Below, one piece after another: positions 56,579 through 64,000 of a stretch of 64,000 bases of DNA. The stretch comes from Actinomycetospora chibensis (lineage in GTDB: Bacteria > Actinomycetota > Actinomycetes > Mycobacteriales > Pseudonocardiaceae). The first letter of the stretch is position 1, and each line of letters begins with the position of its first letter. Where the stretch lies: contig NZ_JAQZAM010000023.1 of the NCBI RefSeq assembly GCF_028737215.1, forward strand, positions 1-64,000, written 5' to 3'. Made by a program: the position numbers and the translations under genes. A model generated the notes under the pieces. It did no database searches. It was not told where the DNA came from and was given only the letters and a program-made list of their open reading frames with translations.

Positions 56579-57551
56579 GCGGGGTCCGGCCGTCGCGAAC
56601 CAGCAGGGTGGCGATCAGCCCGGCGTGATCGGTCGACGGCAGCTCCTGCGTGGTCACCTCGACGGGCGAGATCGGCCCGGAGACGAGCACGTGGTCGATG
56701 GCCGCGAACGGCGGCAGCGTGGAGTCGGTGGGCCAGGTGCCCCGCAGCCCGCCGCCGACCGCGGACGCCGCGTCGCGCCACGTCCCCGGCGCGAGCAGGG
56801 CGCGCAGCGGGCGGTGGTCGAGCGTCGCATTGAGGTCGCCGATCACCAGCCGGGGCGGCCCTCCGAGCGGCGCCGGGCCCGGGAGCTCGGCGATCTCGCG
56901 CGCCCAGCCCCCGGGGTCGTCGCGGAACACGGGAGCCGACGGGTGCGCGACGACGACGTCGACCGGCCCGCTCGGCGCGAGGACTCGGGCCGTGACCTGC
57001 GAGAACACGCCCGGGCGCAGCACCAGCCCGGAGGGCGCGAGCGGGTACCGGGAGACGAGCGCGGTGCCGCCCGCGCCCCGTCGCGCCGCCGACTCCGTGA
57101 ACGGCAGCTCCGCCCGCAGCCCCGCGGCCGCGAGACGCTGCTCGGCCTCCGGGGTGATCTCCTGCAGGCCCAGGACGTCGACACGACGGTCGCGCGCCAG
57201 TGCCACCACTGCCGCCGGGTCGGCCCTCCCGAACTGCAGGTTGACCGTCGCCACGACCACCGTCGTGCTCCCGGGGCCCGCGGTGACCACCGGGTCGCCG
57301 TCGTCGACGGCCCGCGGCACGACGATCGCCCCGAGCACCACGGCCGCGGCGAGCGCCACCACCCCGGCCGCCCAGCGACGCCGGACGAGCGCGAGCACCG
57401 CGACCACGAGCGCGATCGCCGCGACCACCGGCGTCCCGGACAGCAGCGCGAAGGCGATCGGCGACCCGGGCGCCCCCCACCACCAGAACGGCACCCACAG
57501 CGCCACGAGCACCGCGCCGAGCAGGAGGACGCCGTCGAGGAGCCGGGACAC
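56562..57551 (-). CDS. Endonuclease/exonuclease/phosphatase family membrane protein
   Basis: This 329-residue protein has three N-terminal membrane helices followed by an EEP domain. Catalytic positions include Glu in LGLQEITPEAEQ, Asp and Asn in VIGDLNATLDH, and His in LPSTDHAGLIATL. The domain is therefore probably outside the membrane and may be a phosphodiesterase on lipids or nucleic acids. GTG 57551 begins two bases after the TAG of the GNAT gene. The 3' end overlaps the convergent glycosylase gene. Confidence 0.82.
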   Translation of the reverse strand: MSRLLDGVLLLGAVLVALWVPFWWWGAPGSPIAFALLSGTPVVAAIALVVAVLALVRRRWAAGVVALAAAVVLGAIVVPRAVDDGDPVVTAGPGSTTVVVATVNLQFGRADPAAVVALARDRRVDVLGLQEITPEAEQRLAAAGLRAELPFTESAARRGAGGTALVSRYPLAPSGLVLRPGVFSQVTARVLAPSGPVDVVVAHPSAPVFRDDPGGWAREIAELPGPAPLGGPPRLVIGDLNATLDHRPLRALLAPGTWRDAASAVGGGLRGTWPTDSTLPPFAAIDHVLVSGPISPVEVTTQELPSTDHAGLIATLLVRDGRTPLTPGA

Positions 57552-57553
57552 GC

Positions 57554-58054
57554 CTAGGTCCACGGCGACAGCCGCTCGAGGCGCAGCAGCTCGACGCCGG
57601 CGCTGTCGACGAGCCGGCCGGTCTCCTCGTAGCCGGCGCGGCGGTAGAGCCGCAGGTTCTCCTCGCTGCGCGCGCCCGTGACGAGCCACGTGACGTCGCC
57701 GGCGGCCAGCTCGGCGTGCGCGCGCTCGAGCAGGGCGCGGCCGACGCCGTGGCCCTGGGCGTCCGGCGCGACCGAGTAGCGGGCCAGCTCGGCGCAGCCC
57801 GACCCGGTGCCGACGCGGTCGCCGCGCAGGCGCACCGACCCGATCAACCGGGCGCCGGCCCACGCGCCGAACGCGCGCACATCGGGCCGCTCCAGGTCGG
57901 CCGCCAGCTCCGCGACCGTCTCCCGCAGCGGCGGGATCTCCGTGGTGCCGTAGCGGCGCGCCTCGGCGAGGTAGGCCGCGTACTGCACGGTGAGAACCTC
58001 CCCCGCGTCGCCCGCGGTGAGCTCGGCGACGACGCAGGGAGCGGTGGACGGCAC
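57554..58054 (-). CDS. GNAT family N-acetyltransferase
   Basis: This 166-residue acetyltransferase of the GNAT fold has the acetyl-CoA motif RYSVAPDAQGHGVGRALLE and the later LRLYRRAGYEETGRLVD segment. The substrate is unknown. GTG 58054 lies five bases after the yebC stop codon, so it is probably cotranscribed with yebC and the EEP gene. Confidence 0.87.
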   Translation of the reverse strand: MPSTAPCVVAELTAGDAGEVLTVQYAAYLAEARRYGTTEIPPLRETVAELAADLERPDVRAFGAWAGARLIGSVRLRGDRVGTGSGCAELARYSVAPDAQGHGVGRALLERAHAELAAGDVTWLVTGARSEENLRLYRRAGYEETGRLVDSAGVELLRLERLSPWT

Positions 58055-58058
58055 CCGG

Positions 58059-58820
58059 TCAGCCGACCTCGGCCATGACCTCGTCGGACGCGTCGAAGTT
58101 CGAGTAGACGTTCTGGACGTCGTCGGAGTCCTCGAGCGCGTCGATGATCCGCAGGACCTTGCGGGCCCCGTCGGCGTCGACCTCGACGTTCATCGACGGC
58201 ACGAACGACACCTCGGAGGAGTCGTAGTCGATGTCCGCCTCCTGCAGCGCGGTGCGGACGGCGACGAGGTCGTTCGACTCGGTGAGCACCTCGAAGCTCT
58301 CGCCGTAGTCGTTGACCTCCTCGGCGCCGGCCTCGAGCACGGCGAGCAGCAGGTCGTCCTCCGAGAGCGCCCCGCCGGACTGCTCCTTGGGCACGATGAT
58401 GACGCCCTTGCGGTTGAACAGGTAGGCCACCGAGCCCGGGTCGGCCATCGCGCCGCCGTTGCGGTTCATGGCCGTCCGGACCTCGCCGGCGGCGCGGTTC
58501 TTGTTGTCGGTGAGGCACTCGACGAGCACCGCGACGCCGCCCGGGGCGTAGCCCTCGTACGTGATGGCCTGGTAGTCGGCCCCGCCCGCCTCGGCACCGG
58601 ATCCGCGCTTGACGGCGCGGTCGATGTTGTCGTTGGGCACCGAGGTCTTCTTCGCCTTCTGGATGGCGTCGTAGAGCGTCGGGTTGCCGGCCGGGTCCCC
58701 GCCGCCGGTGCGGGCCGCGACCTCGATGTTCTTGATCATCTTGGCGAACATCTTGCCGCGCTTCGCGTCGATCGCGGCCTTCTTGTGCTTGGTGGTCGCC
58801 CACTTGGAGTGGCCGCTCAT
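58059..58820 (-). CDS. yebC: YebC/PmpR family protein
   Basis: This protein of about 253 residues starts with the family signature [20 protein letters not shown]. It also contains the typical [20 protein letters not shown]. Such proteins are described as transcriptional regulators, and recently as factors that help ribosomes through proline-rich stretches. That would suit this proline-rich proteome but is not shown here. ATG 58820 has GGGAAG upstream. In most actinobacteria ruvC follows closely; here about 4.2 kb lie between. Confidence 0.94.
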   Translation of the reverse strand: MSGHSKWATTKHKKAAIDAKRGKMFAKMIKNIEVAARTGGGDPAGNPTLYDAIQKAKKTSVPNDNIDRAVKRGSGAEAGGADYQAITYEGYAPGGVAVLVECLTDNKNRAAGEVRTAMNRNGGAMADPGSVAYLFNRKGVIIVPKEQSGGALSEDDLLLAVLEAGAEEVNDYGESFEVLTESNDLVAVRTALQEADIDYDSSEVSFVPSMNVEVDADGARKVLRIIDALEDSDDVQNVYSNFDASDEVMAEVG

Positions 58821-58930
58821 CACTTCCCGCCCTTCGTCTCGCGCGTGTCCCCGACCGCGGGCGCCGCTCCCGGGGAGGACCCCGGCCGGCGCAGGTGGGC
58901 GGCTCGCGCCGCACACGCTCCTGGCGATCC

Positions 58931-58936
58931 AGTCTA
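58931..58936 (-). promoter_or_regulatory. Possible -10 box (TAGACT) for yebC
   Basis: TAGACT on the minus strand would give a leader of about 105 bases before ATG 58820. No -35 is recognisable. A TACGGT on the plus strand near 58963-58968 could serve the divergent thioesterase gene. Confidence 0.4.
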
Positions 58937-59013
58937 GAGGTCCCACCGGCGGCGACGGGACGGTACGGTGCGGTTGCCCCACCTGAGTTTTCTTCCGCTA
59001 CCCAGGGAGCAGC

Positions 59014-59508
59014 ATGGACGTCACCACGCGCGAGCGCACCCACACCTGGTCCGACCCACGGACGCTCGCCGCAGCGGCGACCGGACGTGACGGCCTGTCG
59101 TTCCTGGCCGCCATGGCGGACGGGACGCTCCCGTCGCCGCCGATCATGACCCTGGTCGGGGCCGCCGTGGAGTCCGTGGAGCGCGGGCGCGTCGTGTTCA
59201 CCGTCGAGCCGGCCGAGTACCACTACAACCCGATCGGCTCCGTGCACGGCGGGATCTACGCGACCCTGCTCGACTCGGCGCTCGGCTGCGCCGTGCACAG
59301 CACGCTCGAGGCCGGCGTCGGCTACACGAGCCTCGACCTGTCGGTGAAGTTCCTGCGCCGCCTCACCGCCGACTCGGGCACCGCCCGCGCCGTCGGCCAC
59401 GTCGTGCACTCCGGGCGCAGCACCGCGCTCGCCCGCGCCGAGCTGCTCGACGGCGCCGGCCGCCTCGTCGCCGAGGGCACGTCGAGCTGCCTCATCCTGC
59501 GCGGCTGA
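59014..59508 (+). CDS. PaaI-type hotdog thioesterase
   Basis: This 164-residue acyl-CoA thioesterase has the hotdog fold. The motif HGGIYATLLDSALGCAV contains the His-Gly-Gly and acidic residue of the active site, and TSLDLSVKFLRR is the expected following strand. A substrate such as phenylacetyl-CoA or another aryl-CoA cannot be decided. ATG 59014 has CAGGGAGC just upstream. It is divergent from yebC. Confidence 0.88.
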   Translation: MDVTTRERTHTWSDPRTLAAAATGRDGLSFLAAMADGTLPSPPIMTLVGAAVESVERGRVVFTVEPAEYHYNPIGSVHGGIYATLLDSALGCAVHSTLEAGVGYTSLDLSVKFLRRLTADSGTARAVGHVVHSGRSTALARAELLDGAGRLVAEGTSSCLILRG

Positions 59509-59516
59509 CGGCCTGC

Positions 59517-59548
59517 CCCCGACACCCTCGCGCCCCGACACCCTGGCG
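59517..59548. repeat. Two tandem 16-base repeats
   Basis: A 16-base unit (CCCCGACACCCTCGCG) at 59517-59532 is followed directly by a copy with one base changed at 59533-59548. It lies just after the thioesterase stop codon. The function is unknown. Confidence 0.5.
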
Positions 59549-59583
59549 CGCGGTGGACGTCGGCGTGTGATGGGCTCGGCCGC

Positions 59584-60978
59584 ATGCCGCATCGCCTCGC
59601 GCGATCCCTGGTCGCGGGCGCCACGGTCGCCCTCCTGGCCCTCGCCACCGCGTGCGGGGGCGCCGCCGCTCCCCCGGCACCCGGAGGTGACGGGGACGCC
59701 GTGGTGCCGGCCGTCGGACCGGGCCCCGCCCCGGCGGGCGCCGCGACCCAGGGCCTCGTGGCCTCGCCGGTGACGGTGCCCCCGGGTGAGGCCGGGGCCC
59801 CGTTCGACACCGTCCGCCAGGCCCTGATCCCGGACGGGTGGTCGATCGCGGTCTGGGCGCGGGTGGACTCCGCACGGATGGCCGTGTTCGCCCCCGACGG
59901 CGCCCTGCTGGTCTCGCGGCCCGGCGCCGGCGAGGTCGTCCGTCTCGTCCCGGGCCCGGGCGGGCCGACGAGCTCGACGCTGGTGTCCGGCCTGACCCAG
60001 CCGCACGGGATGACGTTCGTCGGCAGCACCCTCTACGTCGCCGAGAGCAACGCCGTGCGCTCCTACCCCTACGAGGGCCCGACCCTCGGCACGCCGACGA
60101 CGGTCGTCGACGACCTGCCCGATGCCCGGAGCCCGGAGCTGGGCGGCGCCTACGCGCACGCGCTCAAGAGCGTCGCCGTCGGGCCGGACGGCTCGGTCTA
60201 CATCTCGGTGGGCTCGACGGGCAACGTCTCGCCCCAGGACCGCGAGGCCGACCCCCAGCGGGCGGCGATCCTGCGCGTGCCTCCGGGCGGCGGTGCGCCC
60301 GAGCCCTTCGCCCGCGGCGTCCGCAACGGCACGGGGCTCGCCGTCGCCCCGGACGGCGCGGTCTGGACCGCGGTGAACAACCGCGACAACATCCCGTTCC
60401 CCTACGACCGGCCCTACGGCGAGGACGACGGCTCGGCCCGCGGCCGGGTCATCCCCGACTACGTCGACGACCACCCGCCGGAGGAGCTCGCCCGCCTCAC
60501 CCCGGGCCGCGACCTGGGCTGGCCGTACTGCAACCCGGACCCCGACGTGGCGCCCGGTGTGCCGAACAGCGCCGTCGACCCGTCCGACCCGCTGTTCGTG
60601 GCCGACGCGGAGACCAACCCCGACGGCCGCGCGCTCGACTGCGGGACCCTCACGCCGATCGAGCAGACGATGGGCGCCCACTCGGCCCCGCTCGGTCTCG
60701 CCTTCGGCGCGACGCTGCCGGCGCCCTACGGGCAGGGCGCGCTGGTCGGGGTGCACGGCTCGTGGAACCGGCAGTCGCCCCGTGCGCCCGAGGTGTCGTT
60801 CTACCCGTGGCGCAGCGGCGACCTCGGTGGCCAGCGCACCCTCGTCGGCGGCTTCCAGGCGCCCGACGGGTCGCGGTGGGGGCGGCCGGTCGCGGCGGTC
60901 CCCGGCCCCGACGGCGCCGTGTACGTCACCGACGACGCGGCGGGCGCGGTCTACCGCCTGGCACCCCCCGGTCGCTGA
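59584..60978 (+). CDS. Lipoprotein of the sorbosone dehydrogenase (PQQ-dependent beta-propeller) family
   Basis: This 464-residue secreted lipoprotein has a signal peptide ending in the lipobox LATAC (Cys near residue 24), so it is anchored outside the membrane. The propeller part shows PHGMTFVGSTLYVAES, HSAPLGLAFGATLP and HGSWNRQSPR, typical of the sorbosone dehydrogenase branch. It would oxidise sugars or alcohols with PQQ, but the cofactor genes are not in this window. ATG 59584 gives a normal signal peptide; no clear ribosome-binding site decides. Confidence 0.87.
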   Translation: MPHRLARSLVAGATVALLALATACGGAAAPPAPGGDGDAVVPAVGPGPAPAGAATQGLVASPVTVPPGEAGAPFDTVRQALIPDGWSIAVWARVDSARMAVFAPDGALLVSRPGAGEVVRLVPGPGGPTSSTLVSGLTQPHGMTFVGSTLYVAESNAVRSYPYEGPTLGTPTTVVDDLPDARSPELGGAYAHALKSVAVGPDGSVYISVGSTGNVSPQDREADPQRAAILRVPPGGGAPEPFARGVRNGTGLAVAPDGAVWTAVNNRDNIPFPYDRPYGEDDGSARGRVIPDYVDDHPPEELARLTPGRDLGWPYCNPDPDVAPGVPNSAVDPSDPLFVADAETNPDGRALDCGTLTPIEQTMGAHSAPLGLAFGATLPAPYGQGALVGVHGSWNRQSPRAPEVSFYPWRSGDLGGQRTLVGGFQAPDGSRWGRPVAAVPGPDGAVYVTDDAAGAVYRLAPPGR

Positions 60979-61031
60979 CTTCGGTCGTGCCCAACCGTTT
61001 GCGCGGACGCCGGGTGGGGCAGGACACAGAC

Positions 61032-61505
61032 ATGAGCGATCAGATCACCGTGACCCGGACCGTCGACGCCAAGCCCGAGCAGCTCTTCTCGCTGCTGGCC
61101 ACGCCGGCCCGCCACCACGAGTTCGACGGCGCCGGCATGCTCAAGGGCGTCGACGGCCGCGGCGAGGTCAGCGACGTCGGCGACCAGTTCGTCATGAACA
61201 TGTACAACGACGCGCTGGGCGACTACCAGATGCTGAACACGGTCACCTCCTACGAGGAGAACCGCGAGATCGCCTGGGCGCCGCAGCTGCACCCGCTCGA
61301 CGGCTACACCGACAAGCTCGGCGACGTGACGGCCAAGGGCCACGTCTGGACCTGGAAGCTCGAGCCCTCGGGCAACGGCACCGAGGTCACCCAGGTCTAC
61401 GACTGGAGCGGTGTCCAGGACGAGTCGTTCCGCGGCTTCTTCCCGATGGTGAGCGAGGAGCAGATGACGCAGACCATCGACAAGGTGGCCGACGCGGCGG
61501 GCTGA
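61032..61505 (+). CDS. SRPBCC family protein
   Basis: This 157-residue protein has the START-like fold of the polyketide-cyclase type. The opening ITVTRTVDAKPEQLFSLLAT and later TYEENREIAWAPQL and HVWTWKLEPSGNGTEVTQVY are typical. It probably binds a hydrophobic small molecule. ATG 61032 is preceded by CAGGACAC. It lies 54 bases after the lipoprotein gene and converges with the HxlR gene. Confidence 0.85.
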   Translation: MSDQITVTRTVDAKPEQLFSLLATPARHHEFDGAGMLKGVDGRGEVSDVGDQFVMNMYNDALGDYQMLNTVTSYEENREIAWAPQLHPLDGYTDKLGDVTAKGHVWTWKLEPSGNGTEVTQVYDWSGVQDESFRGFFPMVSEEQMTQTIDKVADAAG

Positions 61506-61510
61506 GCACT

Positions 61511-61555
61511 CGTCAGGGGCCCGATCGTCAGGGGCCCGATCGTCAGAGGTCCGTC
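61511..61555. repeat. Three tandem 15-base units at the HxlR gene end
   Basis: CGTCAGGGGCCCGAT occurs at 61511-61525 and 61526-61540, and a third diverged unit lies at 61541-61555. Each contains TCA, a stop codon on the minus strand; the third holds the actual HxlR stop codon (61543-61545). A local duplication near the 3' end is likely. Confidence 0.65.
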
Positions 61556-62049
61556 CCGACGGGGGCGGGACGGGCCCCCGGCCCCGGGGTGCTGCGCACC
61601 CGGTCCGACGCGGCGAGGCGGTGGCCCTCGGCGCACTCCTCGACGAGGCGCACCGGCGCCCCGCAGCCCTCGTGACGCTCGACCACCGGCGGCCCCGCAC
61701 CGGAGTCGAGGTGGGCGTCGCCCCAGGCCATCAGCGCGAGCAGGACCGGCCGCAGGTCGCGCCCGGCCCGGGTGAGCCGGTACTCCCGGCGCGTGCGGCG
61801 ACCCGGCTCGCGGTACTCCGAGGTCTCCACCAGCCCCGCGTCGACCAGCACCGCGAGACGCCGGGCGAGCACCGTGCGCGCGATCCCGAGGTGCGCGACC
61901 AGCTCGTCGAAACGACGGACCCCGTGCAGGAGGTCGCGGACGACGAGCACCGTCCACGGCTCGCCGAGCACCGCCATGGTGCGCGCGATGGAGCACGTGC
62001 CGCTGTCGAGCTCCCGCCAGGGAAGCGTCGTTCCTGCCGGCTCGGTCAT
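61543..62049 (-). CDS. HxlR-family transcriptional regulator
   Basis: This 168-residue winged-helix regulator has the family signature CSIARTMAVLGEPWTVLVVR, then RRFDELVAHLGIARTVLARR as recognition helix. The proline-rich C-terminal tail is unusual. ATG 62049 has AAGGAGA upstream and overlaps the LLM oxidoreductase stop (ATGA). It probably controls its own operon, reacting to reactive aldehydes or quinones as studied members do, but this is inference. Confidence 0.88.
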   Translation of the reverse strand: MTEPAGTTLPWRELDSGTCSIARTMAVLGEPWTVLVVRDLLHGVRRFDELVAHLGIARTVLARRLAVLVDAGLVETSEYREPGRRTRREYRLTRAGRDLRPVLLALMAWGDAHLDSGAGPPVVERHEGCGAPVRLVEECAEGHRLAASDRVRSTPGPGARPAPVGTDL

Positions 62050-63089
62050 CCGATCTCCTTCACCAGCTCGATCGCCCGCGCGAGGGTGTCCAGCCGCTCG
62101 CCCAGCGTCTCCCCCGCCGGGTAGAGCCGGACCGTCGTGATCCCGGCGTCGCGCCACACGGCGAGCCGCTCGCGCACCACGTCCGGCGTCCCGATCAGCG
62201 TCGTCGCTGCGACCATCGCGCGCGGCACCGCCCGCGCCGCGTCCTCCCGGTGTCCCGCCTGCCACAGCGCGTGCACCTCGGCCGCGACCTCCCCGTAGCC
62301 CTGGCGGGCGTAGGCGTCGCGGTAGAAGTTCCGGCTCGCCGAGCCCATGCCGCCGAGGCTGAACGCGAGGCCCGCCCGGCGCTCGTCGAGCATCGCGTCG
62401 GTCCGGCCGGGGTCGTCGGTGAAGGCGACCTCCGCGCCCTGGCAGAGGTCGAGGTCGGCGAGCGTGCGCCCGCGCGCGGCGGCCCCCTGCGCGAGCGGCT
62501 CGAGCGACGTCGACGCCGCCTCGGGGACGAAGCTGGTGCCCAGCCAGCCGTCGGCGACCTCGCCGGTGAGCCGCAGCATCCGCGGCGAGAGCGTCGCGAG
62601 GTAGATCGGGACGCGGTGCTCCGACGTCACCGACACCCGCATCGGCCGCGCCTCGCCCCCGGGCAGCGGGAGCCGCACGTGACGGCCGTCGTGGGTCACC
62701 TTCTCCCCCGCCATCACGCGGCGGACGACCTCGACGGTCTCCCGCATCCGCCCCAGGGGATGGGCGAACGGCACGCCGTGCAGGCCCTCGAGGACCTGGG
62801 GACCCGAGCTGCCCAGCCCCAGCAGGAAGCGCCCCTGCGACATCTCCTGCAACGTCAGCGCGGTCTGGGCGATCAGGGCCGGGGAGCGGGTGCCGACCTG
62901 GACGACGCCGGACCCGAGCAGCATCCGGTCGGTCCGGGCCGCGAGGTAGCCGAGCGGCGACGGGGCGTCGGAGCCCCAGGCCTCGGCCACCCAGCACACG
63001 TCGAGGCCGAGCCGCTCGGCCTCGACGACGAAGTCGACCGTCTCACCCCAGGGCGCCCCGGAGGCCTCGATCGTGGTGGCGGTCCTCAC
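62046..63089 (-). CDS. LLM-class F420-dependent oxidoreductase
   Basis: This 347-residue TIM-barrel enzyme is of the luciferase-like family. The segments VEAERLGLDVCWVAEAWGSD, RFLLGLGSSGPQVLEGLHG and YLATLSPRMLRLTGEVADG fit the F420-using branch, although FMN cannot be ruled out. GTG 63089 overlaps the SRPBCC stop codon (GTGA), and the HxlR start overlaps its own stop, so three genes are coupled. Confidence 0.9.
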   Translation of the reverse strand: MRTATTIEASGAPWGETVDFVVEAERLGLDVCWVAEAWGSDAPSPLGYLAARTDRMLLGSGVVQVGTRSPALIAQTALTLQEMSQGRFLLGLGSSGPQVLEGLHGVPFAHPLGRMRETVEVVRRVMAGEKVTHDGRHVRLPLPGGEARPMRVSVTSEHRVPIYLATLSPRMLRLTGEVADGWLGTSFVPEAASTSLEPLAQGAAARGRTLADLDLCQGAEVAFTDDPGRTDAMLDERRAGLAFSLGGMGSASRNFYRDAYARQGYGEVAAEVHALWQAGHREDAARAVPRAMVAATTLIGTPDVVRERLAVWRDAGITTVRLYPAGETLGERLDTLARAIELVKEIG

Positions 63090-63595
63090 CGCTCGGCGTG
63101 CTCCTTGATCGCGGCGAGGGTCCGCTCGATGCTGCGCCGGAACTCCTTCAGCCGGCCGGCGACGATGCGCTCCTCCTTGTCGGGCATCCGCTCGATGACC
63201 GTCGTGAGGTTCGACGGGCCGGGTCCGAGCTGTGCCCACTGGCGCAGCTCGGTGCCGCCGTCGGCGGGTGCCAGGGTGAAGCGCCACAGCGCCGACGGGT
63301 TCGCCGGGTCCATCACGGCCCACGCGAAGCAGCGCGCTTCGTCGCACTCGACGACCTCGGAGACGGTCTCCCACTCCCCCACCTGCGGGTGGGAGTTCCG
63401 CCCGCGGAAGCGGTGCCCGACATCCGGAAGCTCGCCGTCGGCGGGCCCCTCGGGCGCCGGCAGCCAGTGGGCCTCCTGCAGCTCCTCGGACGAGTCGGCG
63501 ACGACGCCGATGTCCCGGACCAGCGGCCACACCCGCTCGGGCGGTGCCGCGACATGGACGGAGGCCTCGACGGTGGGGCCCTCGGCGTAACGCAT
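63086..63595 (-). CDS. SRPBCC family protein
   Basis: This 169-residue protein is START-like, with VEASVHVAAPPERVWPLVRD as its opening and WRFTLAPADGGTELRQWAQL in the middle. It is probably a ligand-binding or cyclase-type protein. ATG 63595 is chosen because TAGGCT lies six bases before it (leaderless type); the GTG at 63598 would lie only three bases after that box. It is the first gene of the operon with the LLM enzyme and the HxlR regulator. Confidence 0.82.
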   Translation of the reverse strand: MRYAEGPTVEASVHVAAPPERVWPLVRDIGVVADSSEELQEAHWLPAPEGPADGELPDVGHRFRGRNSHPQVGEWETVSEVVECDEARCFAWAVMDPANPSALWRFTLAPADGGTELRQWAQLGPGPSNLTTVIERMPDKEERIVAGRLKEFRRSIERTLAAIKEHAER

Positions 63596-63607
63596 CACGG
63601 GAGCCTA
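63596..63607 (-). promoter_or_regulatory. -10 box TAGGCT of a probable leaderless promoter
   Basis: TAGGCT (63607-63602, minus strand) precedes ATG 63595 by six bases. The same hexamer is used before the DUF2630 gene at 9963. Confidence 0.6.
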
Positions 63608-63681
63608 TCGCCCTGGGTCGCTCGGCGATATCCAGCGCTGGGCCCCCGCAACCACCATGCCTCCAGGCGCGTCCGGATCCG

Positions 63682-64000
63682 CTACCGCCTCCCAGGTGCG
63701 TGATCTTCTGAGTGACAGCTCAGAAGACCACGCACGTGGGCGAGGGCCTCGACGGTCGCGGTGGTGCGGGCGGGGTCGCCGGTGGTCTGCACCATGAGCG
63801 CGAGGCGCTCCACACCCGTTGCGGCGGCGGTCTCCGCGAGGCGTTCAGCGACGTCGTCGACCGAGCCCACAGGGTGCAGGCGGCACAGCAGGTCGGTATA
63901 GGCGACCGGGTCGCGCAGCGTGCGCGGGGCCCCGTCGGCGCGCACGTGACCGGCGAGCCCCGGCCCGAGCCAGGTCGGCAGGGCCTCGCGCACCTCGCGG
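63682..64000 (-). CDS. LLM-class oxidoreductase, C-terminal part (5' end outside window)
   Basis: The minus-strand frame is open from the window end to a TAG at 63684-63682, so only about the last 105 residues are seen. They resemble the C-terminus of luciferase-like oxidoreductases (TDLLCRLHPVGSVDDVAERL, VERLALMVQTTGDP). The last 12 or so codons run through a 40-bp palindrome (63696-63735) and give an unusual HSEDHAPGRR ending, so the native stop codon may have been displaced by that element. Confidence 0.7.
   Translation of the reverse strand, partial: REVREALPTWLGPGLAGHVRADGAPRTLRDPVAYTDLLCRLHPVGSVDDVAERLAETAAATGVERLALMVQTTGDPARTTATVEALAHVRGLLSCHSEDHAPGRR
63696..63735. repeat. 40-bp palindrome inside the 3' end of an LLM oxidoreductase gene
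   Basis: GTGCGTG and CACGCAC (63696-63702, 63729-63735) enclose TCTTCTGAG and CTCAGAAGA (63704-63712, 63719-63727), giving a stem of 17 bp with one mismatch and a 6-base loop. It is AT-richer than its surroundings. Confidence 0.7.

Overview
This is a very GC-rich window from an actinobacterium. The gene order yebC, ruvC, ruvA, ruvB, yajC, secD, secF, apt, relA is the conserved actinobacterial arrangement. GTG starts are abundant, several genes look leaderless (a TANNNT box 6-8 nt before the start codon), and there are F420-type LLM oxidoreductases. The composition suggests Pseudonocardiales, but that placement is an inference. I see no tRNA, rRNA, CRISPR, insertion sequence or prophage. Genes are tightly packed: the longest non-coding stretch is about 220 bases (46033-46253), so no gene-free gap reaches 300 bases.

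Layout. 1-549 is the 3' end of a low-complexity protein that begins exactly on a 21-base C run. 642-9948 holds an O6-alkylguanine-DNA alkyltransferase, two CDF-type metal transporters, a small methyltransferase/DUF1330/Na+-H+ antiporter operon, a LuxR regulator, and an unusual fusion of a rhomboid-like domain with an MprF-like domain. 9963-15405 holds a DUF2630 protein, a duplicated intergenic repeat, an amidase, an MFS exporter, and a leaderless HIT/histidine-phosphatase/TMEM175 operon. 15536-32516 carries the three enzymes of the TreXYZ route from glycogen to trehalose: glgX-treY as one operon and treZ about 10.7 kb away. Between them lie a ferric-reductase-like pair, a large ATP-binding LuxR regulator, an aldo/keto reductase, and a 1701-residue sensor protein. 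That protein carries a histidine kinase, receiver, SpoIIE phosphatase, RsbW-like kinase and STAS domain in one chain. 32549-43577 holds acetyl-CoA synthetase, Pcm methyltransferase, a FAD/Fe-S oxidoreductase, a MalY-type lyase, pyruvate kinase and an AI-2E-family permease.

43609-58820 is the relA-apt-secFD-yajC-ruvBA/C-yebC block on the minus strand. Two features stand out here. First, ruvA has its own LexA-type box, while ruvC has a separate leaderless promoter and is followed by an alpha/beta hydrolase. Second, the ruvC-yebC interval contains an inserted group of genes. A second LexA-type box lies there between a divergent AlkB-like dioxygenase gene and an acylphosphatase/AlkZ-like DNA glycosylase pair. 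I regard this as a probable SOS-controlled alkylation or crosslink repair locus. 59014-64000 holds a thioesterase, a lipoprotein of the sorbosone dehydrogenase family, and a leaderless SRPBCC-LLM-HxlR operon, and ends inside another LLM oxidoreductase.

Small palindromic elements of about 40 bp recur between genes (32513, 36142, 39183, 63696; a different, duplicated one at 10226). Several carry the stop codons of the adjoining genes in their arms.
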